DNA of 64,000 nucleotides, from positions 14,856,991-14,920,990 of the forward strand of contig NC_051092.1 in assembly GCF_901709675.1 (NCBI RefSeq), written 5' to 3'. The translations under genes were made by a program, and so were the position numbers. Source of the stretch: Syngnathus acus. Its lineage: Eukaryota; Chordata; Actinopteri; Syngnathiformes; Syngnathidae. A model generated the notes under the pieces. That model had not been told where the DNA came from. It saw only the letters and a list, made by a program, of their open reading frames with translations, and made no database searches. This document shows positions 11,741 to 21,869 of this stretch, one piece after another. Position 1 is the first letter of the stretch. Every line of letters begins with the position of its first letter.

Positions 11741-12007
11741 CGTGTGATTGGTTGAATCTATCCTTAAGTATTGCCTTGTTAATGTTTCCAAAGTGTTCCT
11801 GTCCTTGCCAGAAGTTTGTCTGCTTTTCCCAGTAGTCAGGTTCTTTGTGAGTGACGGCGTCCATCCAGGCCTGTTTGGCCACGGTCACCTTGGTGCGGCT
11901 GTCGTAATGTTCCGTGATGACACCGTCCACCATCACCACCGCCATCATGGATGGAAGACGCGGGATGTTGCTGGTCACTGTGTACACATGCCACAGAGAG
12001 TGGAGGG
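11741..12007 (-). CDS. MHC class I alpha-1 domain exon (isolated)
   Basis: A 267-bp exon with an acceptor AG at 12009-12008 (after a TTTTTGCTGTGCGC tract) and a donor GTGAGT starting at 11740. Both ends are in phase 1, as class I domain exons normally are. The translation of about 88 residues matches the fish class I alpha-1 pattern: HSLWHVYTVTS strand, MVDGV and EHYDS, W in KQAWMD, YWEKQT, then the long helix ending RFNQS. The Asn of NQS is the conserved glycosylation position at the end of alpha-1. The exon has no stop or frameshift. No signal-peptide exon, alpha-2, alpha-3 or tail exon was found: 11.7 kb downstream is filled by transposons, and upstream lies CENP-A. It is therefore an orphan exon, or part of a gene with a very long intron leaving the window. 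Lineage (U, Z, L, P) cannot be decided. Confidence 0.8.
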
Positions 12008-12009
12008 CT

Positions 12010-14095
12010 GCGCACAGCAAAAAGCACTTATTAGCATTAGAGGTACAAAAATTCTGTGATTATTTTTTTGGATAATTTGTGTGGCATATCATACCTTCTA
12101 CATTACCGGTGTACTATTTTTGGTGATAAAACTTCGAAATATCAATTAATACTGTAAGTGTTGCAACCTATAGGTTTTGAAGGAAGATTATTTTATTATC
12201 TGTGAAAATATATGATTTCAGTAAAGCCTTGGTTTCAGTTAATTCTTATTTTGTCATATATTTTACTTTTATGCAGTTCTTGTAGCTTTTGTTAGGACAC
12301 AGAGGTTAGACTTCGAGTGTTGAAGTGGCTTGTGACGTAATAAGAGGGGGACAGAGAAAAAAGCTACTGAGTGGATGTGCGTTGGATGGAAAAAAAATGC
12401 TTCGTGTAATCTCCGAGTCAACCGAGGAAAGTAAAGTTGTCGAAATGAAGAATGCAAATGTGATGCGTCTTTCTTTTTGCGGGTGCAACGTCGGGACATG
12501 ATGAAGTATTCCGTATAAATGATTGTGTCCCTTCAGGTGTATGCACATTCTCTAATGCATACCAACAATGTCAGTGACCAAAAGCAGCGCTGCAACATCT
12601 AATCATGAACACCCAATTTTAGACCAAAATAAGGGGCTCCTTTTGCGGCCAATACAGCGTCAATTTGTCTTTGAAATTACATGTGCAGTGGTCAGAGGGA
12701 TATAAAGCCATACTTCTTGCAGGATAGTGGCCAGGCCACTACGTGATGCTGGTGGAGGAAAACGTTTCCTGACTCGCTCCTCCTTTCATTGCCCTGTTAC
12801 TTTATCCCGAAATAAAGATTTATTACCTAATGGGGAACCTGCTTCTGTTGTGCAGCGGTGGTTTGGCTGCACAAGATTAGATATGCTGTACATTAAAATA
12901 CAATCGTTTACAAATTATTCAGCAAAACCTTTACATCCAAAGGTGAAAAAACAAATGAGCAGGCTATTGAGACACATGAGGAGGACAAAACCAGTTGGTT
13001 TTCTTTCTAGAAAAATTAACAAATGTCTCATCCGAGCATTGTTGGAGCAGTCATTAGGTGCACTCCTTCCAAATAAAAAAAGTGGATGTGGTATGATATT
13101 ACTGTAGCTGCCACATAGTATTGTCTGACCAAAGACATGATGTCAATACAGACTGCAGAAGAGGTGGACTTTAAAAACTTTCAAAAATATGACCCAAGAT
13201 ACACTATCCCAAGGGAGCAAATATTTTTCAACATATTTGCCTGCGATGTATGAACAACACCGCAATAAAAATGGCTGCTACCTTATCGGTGGAATTTCTT
13301 GCCTCAACGACCTATAGGGTTACCAAGATTAGTCGACAAATCATGAGGATGCTGGCGATCGAAATCATTTTGAATCGTGGTTTATTCATGCATTTATTTA
13401 TTTGGCAGAGCATTTGTTTCGGAAATGCCTTGTGCCCTGCTTCTACCACTGGCTTTGAGCCTTGATTTACAAACATTGCAGTTGCGGTAATCCGGGTGAT
13501 CTGTGATATAAATAGAAGCATTTTGGGTAAGTCGGTGACATGGCTAATCAGCGTTAGTGTTAGTCCAAAAATACCGACTACGATGCAAACCTCCCTTTCA
13601 TGACATCGCAGCGGTAATAAACCAGCATCGAATAAGAAATGACGTTGTGGCTGATGCCTGACTTCATTTCTATGGCTATGGAGGCATTAGCAAATTCATG
13701 ATTATTCAAAAGTCTGATGCCTGATTTCATGTCTTAACATACGGACAGGTATGTCTGGAAACTAGCTGTGGTTAGGACACACAAGCTACCGTGTGCGCCA
13801 AGGTTGTTCGAAAACTTTACTAGGACTGTGTGTTTCTAACATTCATTAACATTTTTGCTTTAGTTCGCGATCTTACCGGCAGAGGTGACGTGACTCCAAA
13901 TCAACACAAATGAAGCCACGTTGTTCATGTTGCGAGCTCACAACACACACCGACGTTACAACAACATTCTGCCTGTGAATTTTGACACGGCAATTATTTT
14001 CAAGTGCTACTTGTAGAGTGGGTAATGTCTTCTTCTTGTTTTGTAGCGGTAGCAAACAACCTTAGGTGCATTACCGCCACCTTCTGGAATAGAGT
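12010..14095. other. Unassigned region, probably old DNA-transposon debris
   Basis: No convincing host exon. At 12590-12790 the sequence resembles a common fish DNA-transposon remnant (ACCAATTTTAGACC-like start, ATAGTGGCCAGGCCACTACGTG, GGAGGAAAACGTTTCCTGACTCGCTCC); the family is not certain. An open frame at 12727-13107 lies over this repeat and resembles nothing I know. 13110-14095 is AT-rich with no recognisable feature. Confidence 0.4.
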
Positions 14096-14130
14096 GTGGA
14101 TCTTTTTTTTTCTTTACTTTGTTTTAGAAA

Positions 14131-14457
14131 GGGGCGGCTCGGTGACGCACTGGGTAGCACGTCCGCCTCACAGTTAGGAGGGTGCGGGTTCGACTCGACC
14201 TCCGGCCCTCCCTGTGTGGAGTTTGCATGTTCTCCCCGTGTCTGCGTGGGGTTTCTCCGGGCACTCCGGTTTCCTCTCACATCCCAAAAACATGCTTGGT
14301 AGGCCAATTGTGCACTTTGTTTCTGTGTGCCCTGCGATTGGCTGGCAACCGGTTCAGGGTGTCCCCCGCCTACTGCCTGATGACGGCTGGGATAGGCTCC
14401 AGCACGCCCGCGACCCCCGTGGGGACAAAGCGGTACAGAAAATGGATGGATGGATGT
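14131..14457 (+). mobile_element. tRNA-headed SINE-like repeat, family B
   Basis: Begins GGGGCGGCTCGGTGACGC and has an A-box-like GGGTAGCACGTCCGCC and a B-box-like GCGGGTTCGACTC. The body is conserved with copies at 18770-19155 (minus) and 55305-55733, and ends in ATGG tandem repeats. Typical body motifs are GTGTGGAGTTTGCATGTTC and GATAGGCTCCAGCACGCC. A family A SINE follows directly. Confidence 0.75.
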
Positions 14458-14474
14458 TTTAGAAAAAAAAAAAA

Positions 14475-14765
14475 AACAGCTCAGTGGGCGAGACTGGAAG
14501 GTTGTGGGTTCAAACCCCGGCCGGGTCCTACCAAAGACTATAAAAATGGGACCCATTGCCTTCCTGCTTGGCACTCAGCATTAACGGTTGGAATTGGGGG
14601 GTTAGATCATCAAATGATTCCCGAGCGCAGCACCGCTGCTGCTCACTGCTCCCCTCTCCCCCATGGGATGGATCAAAATCACACGGGGATGGGTTAAATG
14701 CAGAGGACAAATTTCGCCACACCCAGATGTGTGTGTGGCGATCATTGGGACTTTTTTTTAAAGAC
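14475..14765 (+). mobile_element. tRNA-derived SINE, family A
   Basis: Same family as 10715-11012. The head is damaged: part of the A-box is missing after CAGCTCAGTGGGCGAG, but the B-box GGTTCAAACCCC and the body are well kept. The 3' end shows GTGTGTGGCGATCATTGGGAC. Confidence 0.8.
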
Positions 14766-14883
14766 TTTATATCGCATTACCCTATTTCACACACGGATGG
14801 CTTCAGGCTTGACAACCACATTGACTCGGTAGTTCAGATTGGCTCGGGTCTGCGACACAACGTAATAAAGAAAATAACTGTAC

Positions 14884-15095
14884 TATAATATCCATCCATC
14901 TATCCATCTATCTATCTATCTATTCATCCATCCATCGTTTTTCTGAACTGCTTTTTGGCACAAGGTTCGCTGGTATGCTGGAGCTTAACCCAGCAGACTT
15001 CGGGCAGTAGGCGGGGGACACCCCGAACGCCAATTGCAGGGCACACAGGCAACCTTTCGAGCTCAAAACCACAACCTACGGGCAATCTGGAGTGG
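14884..15095 (-). repeat. Degenerate family B SINE-like repeat with ATCC array
   Basis: Reverse-oriented and strongly diverged: CCAT/CTAT tetranucleotides at 14890-14935, then CTGGTATGCTGGAGC and GGCGGGGGACACCC, which are body motifs of family B. The head is not recognisable. Confidence 0.6.
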
Positions 15096-15346
15096 TCGAC
15101 TACAATATATGATGATACTGTAATGTAATATTATGCCTCAATAGATAAGTTAGTTTTGTTTGTTAGTGTTTGCTCATTCAATTCATATAAAGATTAACAA
15201 CTAACCGCACAATAATATTGAAATATTTATTTTTCTGATGTAAAAAAATGTACTCAGGTAAGCTCTCAATAGTACCGTATATATTTTGTTTTTTAGAAAT
15301 ATTTTTATTTTAATGAAAATACTTTGTCTCACGATGAACACACGTC

Positions 15347-15560
15347 ACATAACTTTATATACAGAACAGAGACACTGCACTATCGATAAAACACAAACAC
15401 TGCAAACAGTAATTGAAGAGGATTTCTACTATACAGGTTGGGTTGAGTCGAGTGGTGACCGTGAAACGAGTCACCACGGGGCTATCATCTTAATCAGAAA
15501 TCTTGCCCGCGGGTACATCAGGCCAGCTGGATGTCGCGGGGAAAAACGGTGACGCGCGTG
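15347..15560 (-). pseudogene. Partial duplicate of the CENP-A last exon and 3' flank
   Basis: This segment is a diverged direct repeat of 15648-15872, which holds the end of CENP-A exon 4 and its 3' flank. On the minus strand it still reads VFPRDIQLA, then a TGA in place of the first Arg of RRIRG, then CGCGGGCAAGATTTCTGA as in the real gene end. A few bases are lost where HAKR should be. The copy has DIQLA where the intact gene has DLQLA; Ile is the usual residue in fish CENP-A, so the relic may preserve the older state. It lies downstream of CENP-A on the same strand and is non-functional. Confidence 0.7.
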
Positions 15561-15801
15561 GATGACACTACAGAGTGAAGCTTAGCACTCACATAATTGG
15601 CTGCCTGGTGAAGAAGTGGGCAGGGCCAAGAAATTATCCACTCTTGTCACATAACTTTAGATATAAAACACAAACACTTCACTATATATAAAACACAAAC
15701 ACTGCAAACAACAGTATTTAAGTCGATTTCTACTATAAAGGTTGGGTTGTGTCGAGTGGTCACTGTGAAACGTTTGAGTCACCACGCGGCTATCATCTTA
15801 A

Positions 15802-16965
15802 TCAGAAATCTTGCCCGCGGATCCGTCGGGCCAGCTGGAGGTCGCGGGGAAAAATGGTGACCCGCTTGGCGTGGATGGCGCACAGGTTGGCATCAGAGAA
15901 CAGCAACACCAATAAGGCCTCAGCCGCCTGTAAAGATCCCAACAAGTCGTCAATGTGTGAGCCGGCCCGAGTGTCCCACTGCGTCCGGCGTCGGCAAGGG
16001 CAGCGCAGTATTTTGGGTCGCAGTGAGTCGGTAGGCGGAAATGGGGCATCACTGATTGTCACTTGCGTACACGCCAGAGTTGGTCAGGGATCGTTCAATG
16101 TCCCAAATGTTCACCAACCTTTTTAGGAAGTTCTTGTCGCAATAAAATTTTGAACATGTTAAAAACTCCCTGATCAAAATTTCCCCCGCGTAGAAGAAAA
16201 GTACAGGTGAACATTTGCCAAACGTTTGGTCACTGTTTGTCGAACGTTTGCGACCTTCAACAAACCATAACGAAAATGCAGTAATCAATTCTTGGTCGCT
16301 CAGTAGGATAGAGACTTTAGTCTGACATTTGGACCTCCCCGGCGACTTTACCTCCTGAAGCGCCATCAGGGCGAAGACCTGCCATCTGAGGGCACTTCTG
16401 CCATATGACTGGCACACCTCACGGACCTGGGTGTGTGGGAGGGTGGCTACATGTCAAGGCAATGATCTAACAAGCTTATGGGCTAACGTGTGAGCTGGTA
16501 ACACCTTACCAGGCGAGAGAAGGGCGCTTTCCTGATGAGGAGCTCTGTGCTCTTCTGGAACTTGCGGATCTCCATTAGGGCCTTGGTCCCTGGCCGGTAC
16601 CTTCGCCTCCTGGGCGGCGTGGGCAACGGGGGCGGCGCCGCAGGTGGCTGAGCTGGAAATACAAAAACCTTTAGGAACGTGTCATCAAAATGGGACAACG
16701 GCGCAGTGAGCTCACTATTCCCAGATGGGCCCGGCTGCGGTGACTGCGGCGGGCGGCGCCCTCTGGGGGATGCCCGCTGCGGTGACTGTGGCGGGTGGCG
16801 CCCTCTGGGGGATGCCCGCTGCGGTGACTGCGGCGGACGGCGCCCTCTGGGGGATGCCGCAGAGGATGTGCATTGCACACCGGGGGATGGCCCAGGCAGT
16901 GGCTGCGGAGGACGGCGGCGCGGATTGCCGCCTTTTCTTCGGCTGGACGAGGAGTTGTGGCGCAT
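15802..16965 (-). CDS. cenpa: Centromeric histone H3 variant CENP-A, four coding exons
   Basis: Spliced minus-strand gene: exon 1 16965-16716, exon 2 16652-16510, exon 3 16426-16352, exon 4 15927-15802. Introns are 63, 83 and 424 bp. All junctions are GT-AG (donors GTGAGC, GTAAGG, GTAAAG), the phases agree, and the product is 197 residues. The protein replaces H3 in centromeric nucleosomes and marks the kinetochore site. The tail (1-98) is Ser/Arg/Pro-rich. The histone fold begins with [19 protein letters not shown] (about 101-119) and continues with [15 protein letters not shown], loop 1 and helix 2 ([18 protein letters not shown], part of the centromere-targeting domain), [14 protein letters not shown] and [15 protein letters not shown] and [13 protein letters not shown] are typical of fish CENP-A. 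Residues 37-78 are three copies of a 14-residue repeat, which makes it about 55 residues longer than the usual 140 or so. The 63-bp first intron is a multiple of three and stays open if retained. I chose the ATG at 16965 because [11 protein letters not shown] resembles family N-termini. Confidence 0.9.
16732..16857 (-). repeat. cenpa: 42-bp x 3 coding minisatellite in the CENP-A tail
   Basis: Three head-to-tail 42-bp units (16857-16816, 16815-16774, 16773-16732) encode ASPRGR(R/H)PPQSPQ(R/P). The units differ by only a few substitutions, so the expansion is recent or homogenised. Each unit has two Ser-Pro sites next to basic residues, a context like SPKK-type minor-groove-binding motifs and proline-directed kinase sites. 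Confidence 0.9.
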
Positions 16966-18130
16966 GATGCTGACCACAAACAGGACAACAAATCATGATT
17001 TGGTCATGTCGTACATGGCTGACTACAGCATACATATGTACATGAAAGACACACAACAACACTCAACAAAGAGCTAACGCAATAGCATGTCCACTTTACA
17101 AGTGCTACAATTAATCGAGTCATCAACAACTAATCGCTAATCAAACTCATTGAACTACTTCGATCACTAATGAATTGTTTAGACTAGAGACCTTGTTCAA
17201 CTTCAACTTGTCCAAAGCCTCAATAGGATTCGAGATGAACAGTGGCCTGAAGACCACAAGGGTACAACATTACATGACAAAATATTGAATCCGTTTGTTC
17301 TGCTCTACACGGGACAGTACGCCCTATTGGACCGCGGGTTTTCCGGTTTAATAGTTTAAGTTACACGGATGCATTTACAAACCAGCATGTGTATTTGCCT
17401 GTCCGAGCAGGAGGAAAACCCACTCTCTGCGAGCTCATGTTCAGTCGCTGTTGTGCTTCGGCTGGCACTCACGTTGTTGCAACTGTAGCTGGGTAAAATT
17501 GCAGCCAAGGTTGCCAGGACTGGTCATCACTGATTACTTGAGCTTCTTATCACTTGTTATTGTTAGCAAAAAAGATCACTTTTAATTGTCGACAGTCACA
17601 AGTTACGTTTGAGAAGCTCAGTTGCAATTTAAAACTTTTACTGCTCCCTATTATAGGAGAGATCAGAATCATACCCCTCAACCTGTGTTCGTCACTCTAA
17701 TAACCGTTGCTTTAAATGCTTATTTTTTCCAGGGAAGGACCATTCATAATCCTGGTCTCATGAAATGAAAATGCATAACATATATTCAAAATGCAAAAAG
17801 GTTGTGTCCTACACCCCGCCAAAAGAACTTCGGACATCACGTGACTGATCCCATTTATTTTCGTTTATGCACACATCCTAACTGCATAGTCGCGGCAGTT
17901 AAAATAAATTTAAAAAAAATAAAAATTGCAGAACAAGATACAATAGTAATTTTTAAATTAAATGCATAGTCGCGGCAGTTAAAATGAATAAAGTAATTGT
18001 AGACCTACATACAACAGTAATATTTGCAAAATAAAACCTTCTCGGACGAAATGCATCATAATTAGCTGTTCAAAGGTAATACTTCCTGTCCTATGCATCG
18101 TGGGCAATGTAGGCTGACTAGAAAGCTTCA
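16966..18130. other. CENP-A upstream flank and unassigned AT-rich sequence
   Basis: 5' flank of CENP-A (minus strand). A CCAAT box in the CENP-A orientation (GGTCCAATAGGG) lies at about 17318-17329 and could belong to its promoter; no clear TATA box is seen. At 17881-17985 an 80-bp unit with GCATAGTCGCGGCAGTTAAAAT is tandemly duplicated. Nothing else is recognised. Confidence 0.4.
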
Positions 18131-18735
18131 AAATTGACTTACTAGTGAACATGTAAGCTAAAAAGACATTTTACGCGCATGTGACAGTCACATTTTGACC
18201 TCACAGTGTAATTTCTTTATTGGTCACAAGCAAATTGATTAAAAAGATGAGTAAAAAATGTTGGAACATGATATTGGTGGTCACATCCTACAGTTTACAT
18301 GTTGACATAGTAATGCAAATGTACACTGGTTGCACCAGTTATGTTTTTTTTTTTTATCTCACTATTTAACTTGTCAAGTTCAGAATTGCTCACTAGTTCA
18401 CTAGTAAGGTATATGTCCACTAGTACCATTAGTTGGGATCTTCCCAGCCTCACTATCTGACTTGTGGGGTTCAAAATGTTAACTAATGAACTAGTAAATG
18501 CAAAGGGATTTTCCTTTCTGACTCACTCGGTCTGACTAGTGAGTCAAAATGCCTTTCATTTGTTCACTATCTGCGTCACCAATTAACTAGTCACTCTGGA
18601 CTGAACTAGTTCACAAGAAAGAAAACATGTTTCACTAGTTAACAAGTGAGGTTAAAATTACACCAGCTAGTGAACGTGTTTACTAAGGTACCATTTTGAG
18701 CCTCACTAGTTAGCTTGTAAGTCAAAATAGATGGT
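18130..18735. repeat. ACTAGT-rich degenerate repeat region, left part
   Basis: The hexamer ACTAGT and relatives (CTAGTTAACTTGT, CACTAGTTAACAAGTGAGG, TTCACTAGT) recur at irregular intervals of roughly 25-60 bp, often followed by (G)AGGTCAAAAT-like text. It looks like a decayed satellite or the inside of an unknown repeat. A family B SINE separates it from the continuation at 19160-19575. Confidence 0.6.
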
Positions 18736-18769
18736 GCGTAGCAAAGTGGTCTGTGCATTCATGAGTAAA

Positions 18770-19155
18770 CATCCATCCGTCTATCCATCCATCCATCCAT
18801 TTTCTGAACCGCTTAGTCCCCACGGGGGTCGCGGGTGTGCTGGAGCCTATCCCAGCCGTCATTTGGCAGCAGGCGGGGGACACCCTGAACCGGTTGCCAG
18901 CCAATCGCAGGAAATACAGAGACAATCAACCATTTGCACTCGCACTCACACCTAGGGACAATCAGGAGCGCTCAATCGGCCGACCAAGCATGTTTTTGGG
19001 ATGTGGGAGGAAACCGGAGTGCCCGGAGAAAACCCACGAGGGCCCGGGGAAAACATGCAAACTCCACACAGGGAGGGCCGGAGGTGGAATCGAACCCGCA
19101 CCCTCCTAACTGTGAGGCGGACGTGCTACCCAGTGCGTCACCGAGCCGCCACGAG
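18770..19155 (-). mobile_element. tRNA-headed SINE-like repeat, family B
   Basis: Near full-length copy on the minus strand. The CCAT array at 18773-18800 is the reverse of the 3' tail; the body has GGCGGGGGACACCCTG and GGAAACCGGAGTGCCC; the head ends GTGCTACCCAGTGCGTCACCGAGCCGCC. It is inserted within ACTAGT-rich repeat sequence. Confidence 0.75.
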
Positions 19156-19159
19156 CAGA

Positions 19160-19575
19160 CATGTAACCCATAATTCTGTAAAGTCGGCATCCACTAGTTC
19201 TATTCGGGACATTTTTTACCTCACTAGTAGAACTGGTTACGTGAAAAAGTCGCACTAGTGCACAATTTGGGGTATAACTAGTCAACCATAATTTTTCTAC
19301 AAGTTAGATATCACAGCTTCAATGGGCTTGCACTAGTTAACTTGTCAGTGTTTTATTTATCATTAGTTAACTGGTGGGCATTTCAGCTCCTATTAGCTAA
19401 CTTCTGCAGAAAATCATAGGTCACTAGTTAACATGTTGGAATAATTCACGTTTGACTAATTTACATGTTGCTGAAAATGAGTGACTGGTTAGAGTTTCTG
19501 TGCAACTCGTAAGACAAAGTGCGTAACTCGTGTGGCTCAATGTCCAACTAATGTTGAGAAAGACCGAACTAGTGA
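19160..19575. repeat. ACTAGT-rich degenerate repeat region, right part
   Basis: Continues the motif pattern of 18130-18735: CACTAGTTCTATTCGGG, GCACTAGTTAACTTGTCAG, TCACTAGTTAACATGTTGG, CCGAACTAGTG. Together about 1 kb of repeat surrounds the inserted SINE. Confidence 0.6.
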
Positions 19576-19579
19576 AAAA

Positions 19580-20700
19580 CACTGTCTAATATCAAGGATA
19601 TGGAATAAATGATCAAATTGCTTGCCATACATAACAGCCCCCACAGTAGAACCTGCTGCCACCCCCAGGTAAAATTGCAAAAGTGTAAAATTGTAGAAGT
19701 GAGGTGACATTGCAGTAAAAACGTTGCAGCGACATGCTGAATAGAATGTTGTTGCAGCCGTCTGAAAAACTGTTTGGGACGGGGCAAAAGTGCCATTTTC
19801 TGTCTGTAGAGTTTAGAGTAGTAAGTCGGAAAGCAGGCAGAAACGTCATGTGACATACGACAGTATCCTCGTCGTCTCACATACTCTCACATACTTACAC
19901 ATTTGTTTGCCTTTCAGTTCAGTGCGCGTGTCTTCTTTTTATTCACTTGGTTGTTTGCTGTTGAAATTTCAGAAGTCAGGAGGTGGCGACGTGTTGTGAC
20001 GTCGTTATACCGTCCGCTACCACGTGAGCTTTGCAAAAAAAAAAAAAAAAAGTTAACTTTGCGTTTTTTCAATTGACCTTTTTCGTCCTTTGAACTCGTG
20101 TCGTCGCTGTGGCTCTTCAACTTGCCAGTGTGTGCACGGGGAAGGTCCGAGAAAAGTGGCAAAAAGCAACTTTATAAGCAGCCAAATCGAGTAGAAATCC
20201 AGTCCAAATTCAAATGTCGCGTCCCTCAGCCTTCGACCAATCAGCGTGCAGCGTCAGTGATACTCAGGGGGGCGGGCTAAGTGAGGCGTGAGTGTCGGGG
20301 AGTGCTTAAAAACCTGACCGTCGCCACTCGACGGGGTGGCATCAGAAGTGACAGAGAGAGTCACTTCTCACTTCATTTCCGTCTCCAAGAGAAATTCATA
20401 GATATGGAAATCATAATGCAATGACAAAAAGAAAATATTAAAAAGAAAGGGCGTAGGTTTATACAAGGATGGTAGGGACACAACCAGTATTTGGGGAATA
20501 CAAAATAATCCTTACCAAAATAAAATAGTAAATATTAATATTTACTATTTCATTTTAATACCGCGAAAATCTACATTTATTAATGTAATATTTCAGTATA
20601 TTACGCAGTGGTAGCATTAATTTAAAAACTATTTTAACGTAGTTTCTTTAATGAGAGATTCTGAGATTTATTCGAAGCTATGACAATAACGACAGATGTA
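19580..20700. other. Unassigned region; repeat debris and a promoter-like patch
   Basis: 19620-19890 resembles interspersed-repeat sequence of unknown family, with an open frame on the minus strand that matches nothing I know. 20230-20345 is described separately. 20400-20700 is AT-rich with no feature. Confidence 0.35.
20235..20372 (+). promoter_or_regulatory. Promoter-like patch with CCAAT, GC box and hairpin
   Basis: In order on the plus strand: GACCAATCAGCG (CCAAT box), GGGGGGCGGGC (GC box), TTAAAA (weak TATA-like), then a perfect 8-bp stem GAAGTGAC/GTCACTTC with a 7-nt loop at about 20347-20369. No downstream coding exon is recognised, so it may be chance or part of a repeat. Confidence 0.25.
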
Positions 20701-20712
20701 TGGAGGTAGATT

Positions 20713-21075
20713 GGGGTCAAACGTTTTATACTTGAAAAAACAACCTCGTACTTGGAAAAAATAGAACTTTAACCTGAAAACTTACATGCTGAGCTTAAAA
20801 CTTGAAAAATAAAACAATGTATTCAAAATAAAAATACCTGTTTGAAAGTTGTTTTCGAGTTGAAAATAGTTTTGCTTCACTTTGGTATATATATATTTTT
20901 TTAAATAAACTACTTTTGGGTTTGACCTCAATTTATTGTTCAAGATTTGAGGTATTTTTTTTTCAGTTGCGTGTTTTATATTTTCAGATTCATATTTTTT
21001 TTCAGGTTCAACTTCAGATTCAAATCTTTTTTTTTTCTGGCTCAAATCTTTACGAGTTGCACACTTTTGACCCGA
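20713..21075. mobile_element. Foldback MITE-like repeat
   Basis: The left end reads GGGGTCAAACGTTTTATACTTG; the right end in reverse reads GGGTCAAAAGTGTGCAACTCG. The arms are long, AT-rich and imperfectly complementary (ACTTGAAAA and ACCTGAAAA units on the left, TTTTCAGGTT and TTTTCAGATTC on the right). This resembles a non-autonomous inverted-repeat element. Confidence 0.45.
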
Positions 21076-21186
21076 ATCTGGCGTGGGGGCGTGTTATTAG
21101 CTGAGCGGGGCGTGGAATCACGGGTGACAGCTGAACTGGAAGGCTTGGAACCACCCCCCAGAGACAGAGAACGTAGGAAATTAAAC

Positions 21187-21725
21187 CCGTTGTGCCGACA
21201 TTTGTTAATTTTGGGGACACCAACTCATATAACAACGTAAAACACATATCCATATTGTCATATAAAGCAGTTAACCAAATGTCTGATTTTTATGTTTTGA
21301 TTGGCGAATATAAAAACAAGGAATAAAACACCAGACAAGTTTTAACATAAATGTTTGTTAAAATAATAATAATAATAATAAAAGTGACAGACAGCATTGC
21401 GGCTATGCCATTGCCAGCCGACACACGTTATGCCGACATTGATGTTTTAATTTTGTAGTTGTTGGCTTGTAGTTGATGATGTTAATATACCGAATGTGTT
21501 TGTGTTTGAATAAAAGGTTGAGAAAAAAAACGTTATGCCGACATTTGTTATTTTGGGGGGCACCAACTCGTATAACAACGTAAATCACATATACATATTG
21601 TCATATAAAGCAGTTAACCAAATGTCAGATATTTATGTTTTGATTGGCGAATATGAAAACAAGGAATAAAACACCTGACAAATTATAACATAAATGTTTA
21701 TAATAATAATAATAACAATAATAGT
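21187..21725. repeat. Direct duplication, unit about 345 bp
   Basis: 21190-21380 and 21534-21725 share a GCCGACATTTGTTA start, CACCAACTCATATAACAACG, ATTGTCATATAAAGCAGTTAA, GTTTTGATTGGCGAATAT and an ATA-rich end, at about 90 percent by eye. The two copies are in the same orientation. Confidence 0.7.
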
Positions 21726-21869
21726 ACATCTCAAACCAGCAATCTAACGTGAAACTGCAGTCGATATATTGGATAACAATATTTAGGCATATATATGCAT
21801 ACACGTTATTTAAAACCTACTATAAGTAAGTCGTAAATCTACATTCTGGCTTACATAGTTCACGCCAGG

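Noticed and set aside
12727-13107. Novel 126-residue protein
   Set aside because: Overlaps interspersed-repeat text and has no domain, codon or splice support.
16671-17077. Several GC-rich ORFs on both strands around the CENP-A tail
   Set aside because: They are shadows of the 42-bp coding repeat in other frames.
18130-19575. CRISPR-like array in the ACTAGT region
   Set aside because: Spacing and repeats are irregular, and the window is a vertebrate genome.
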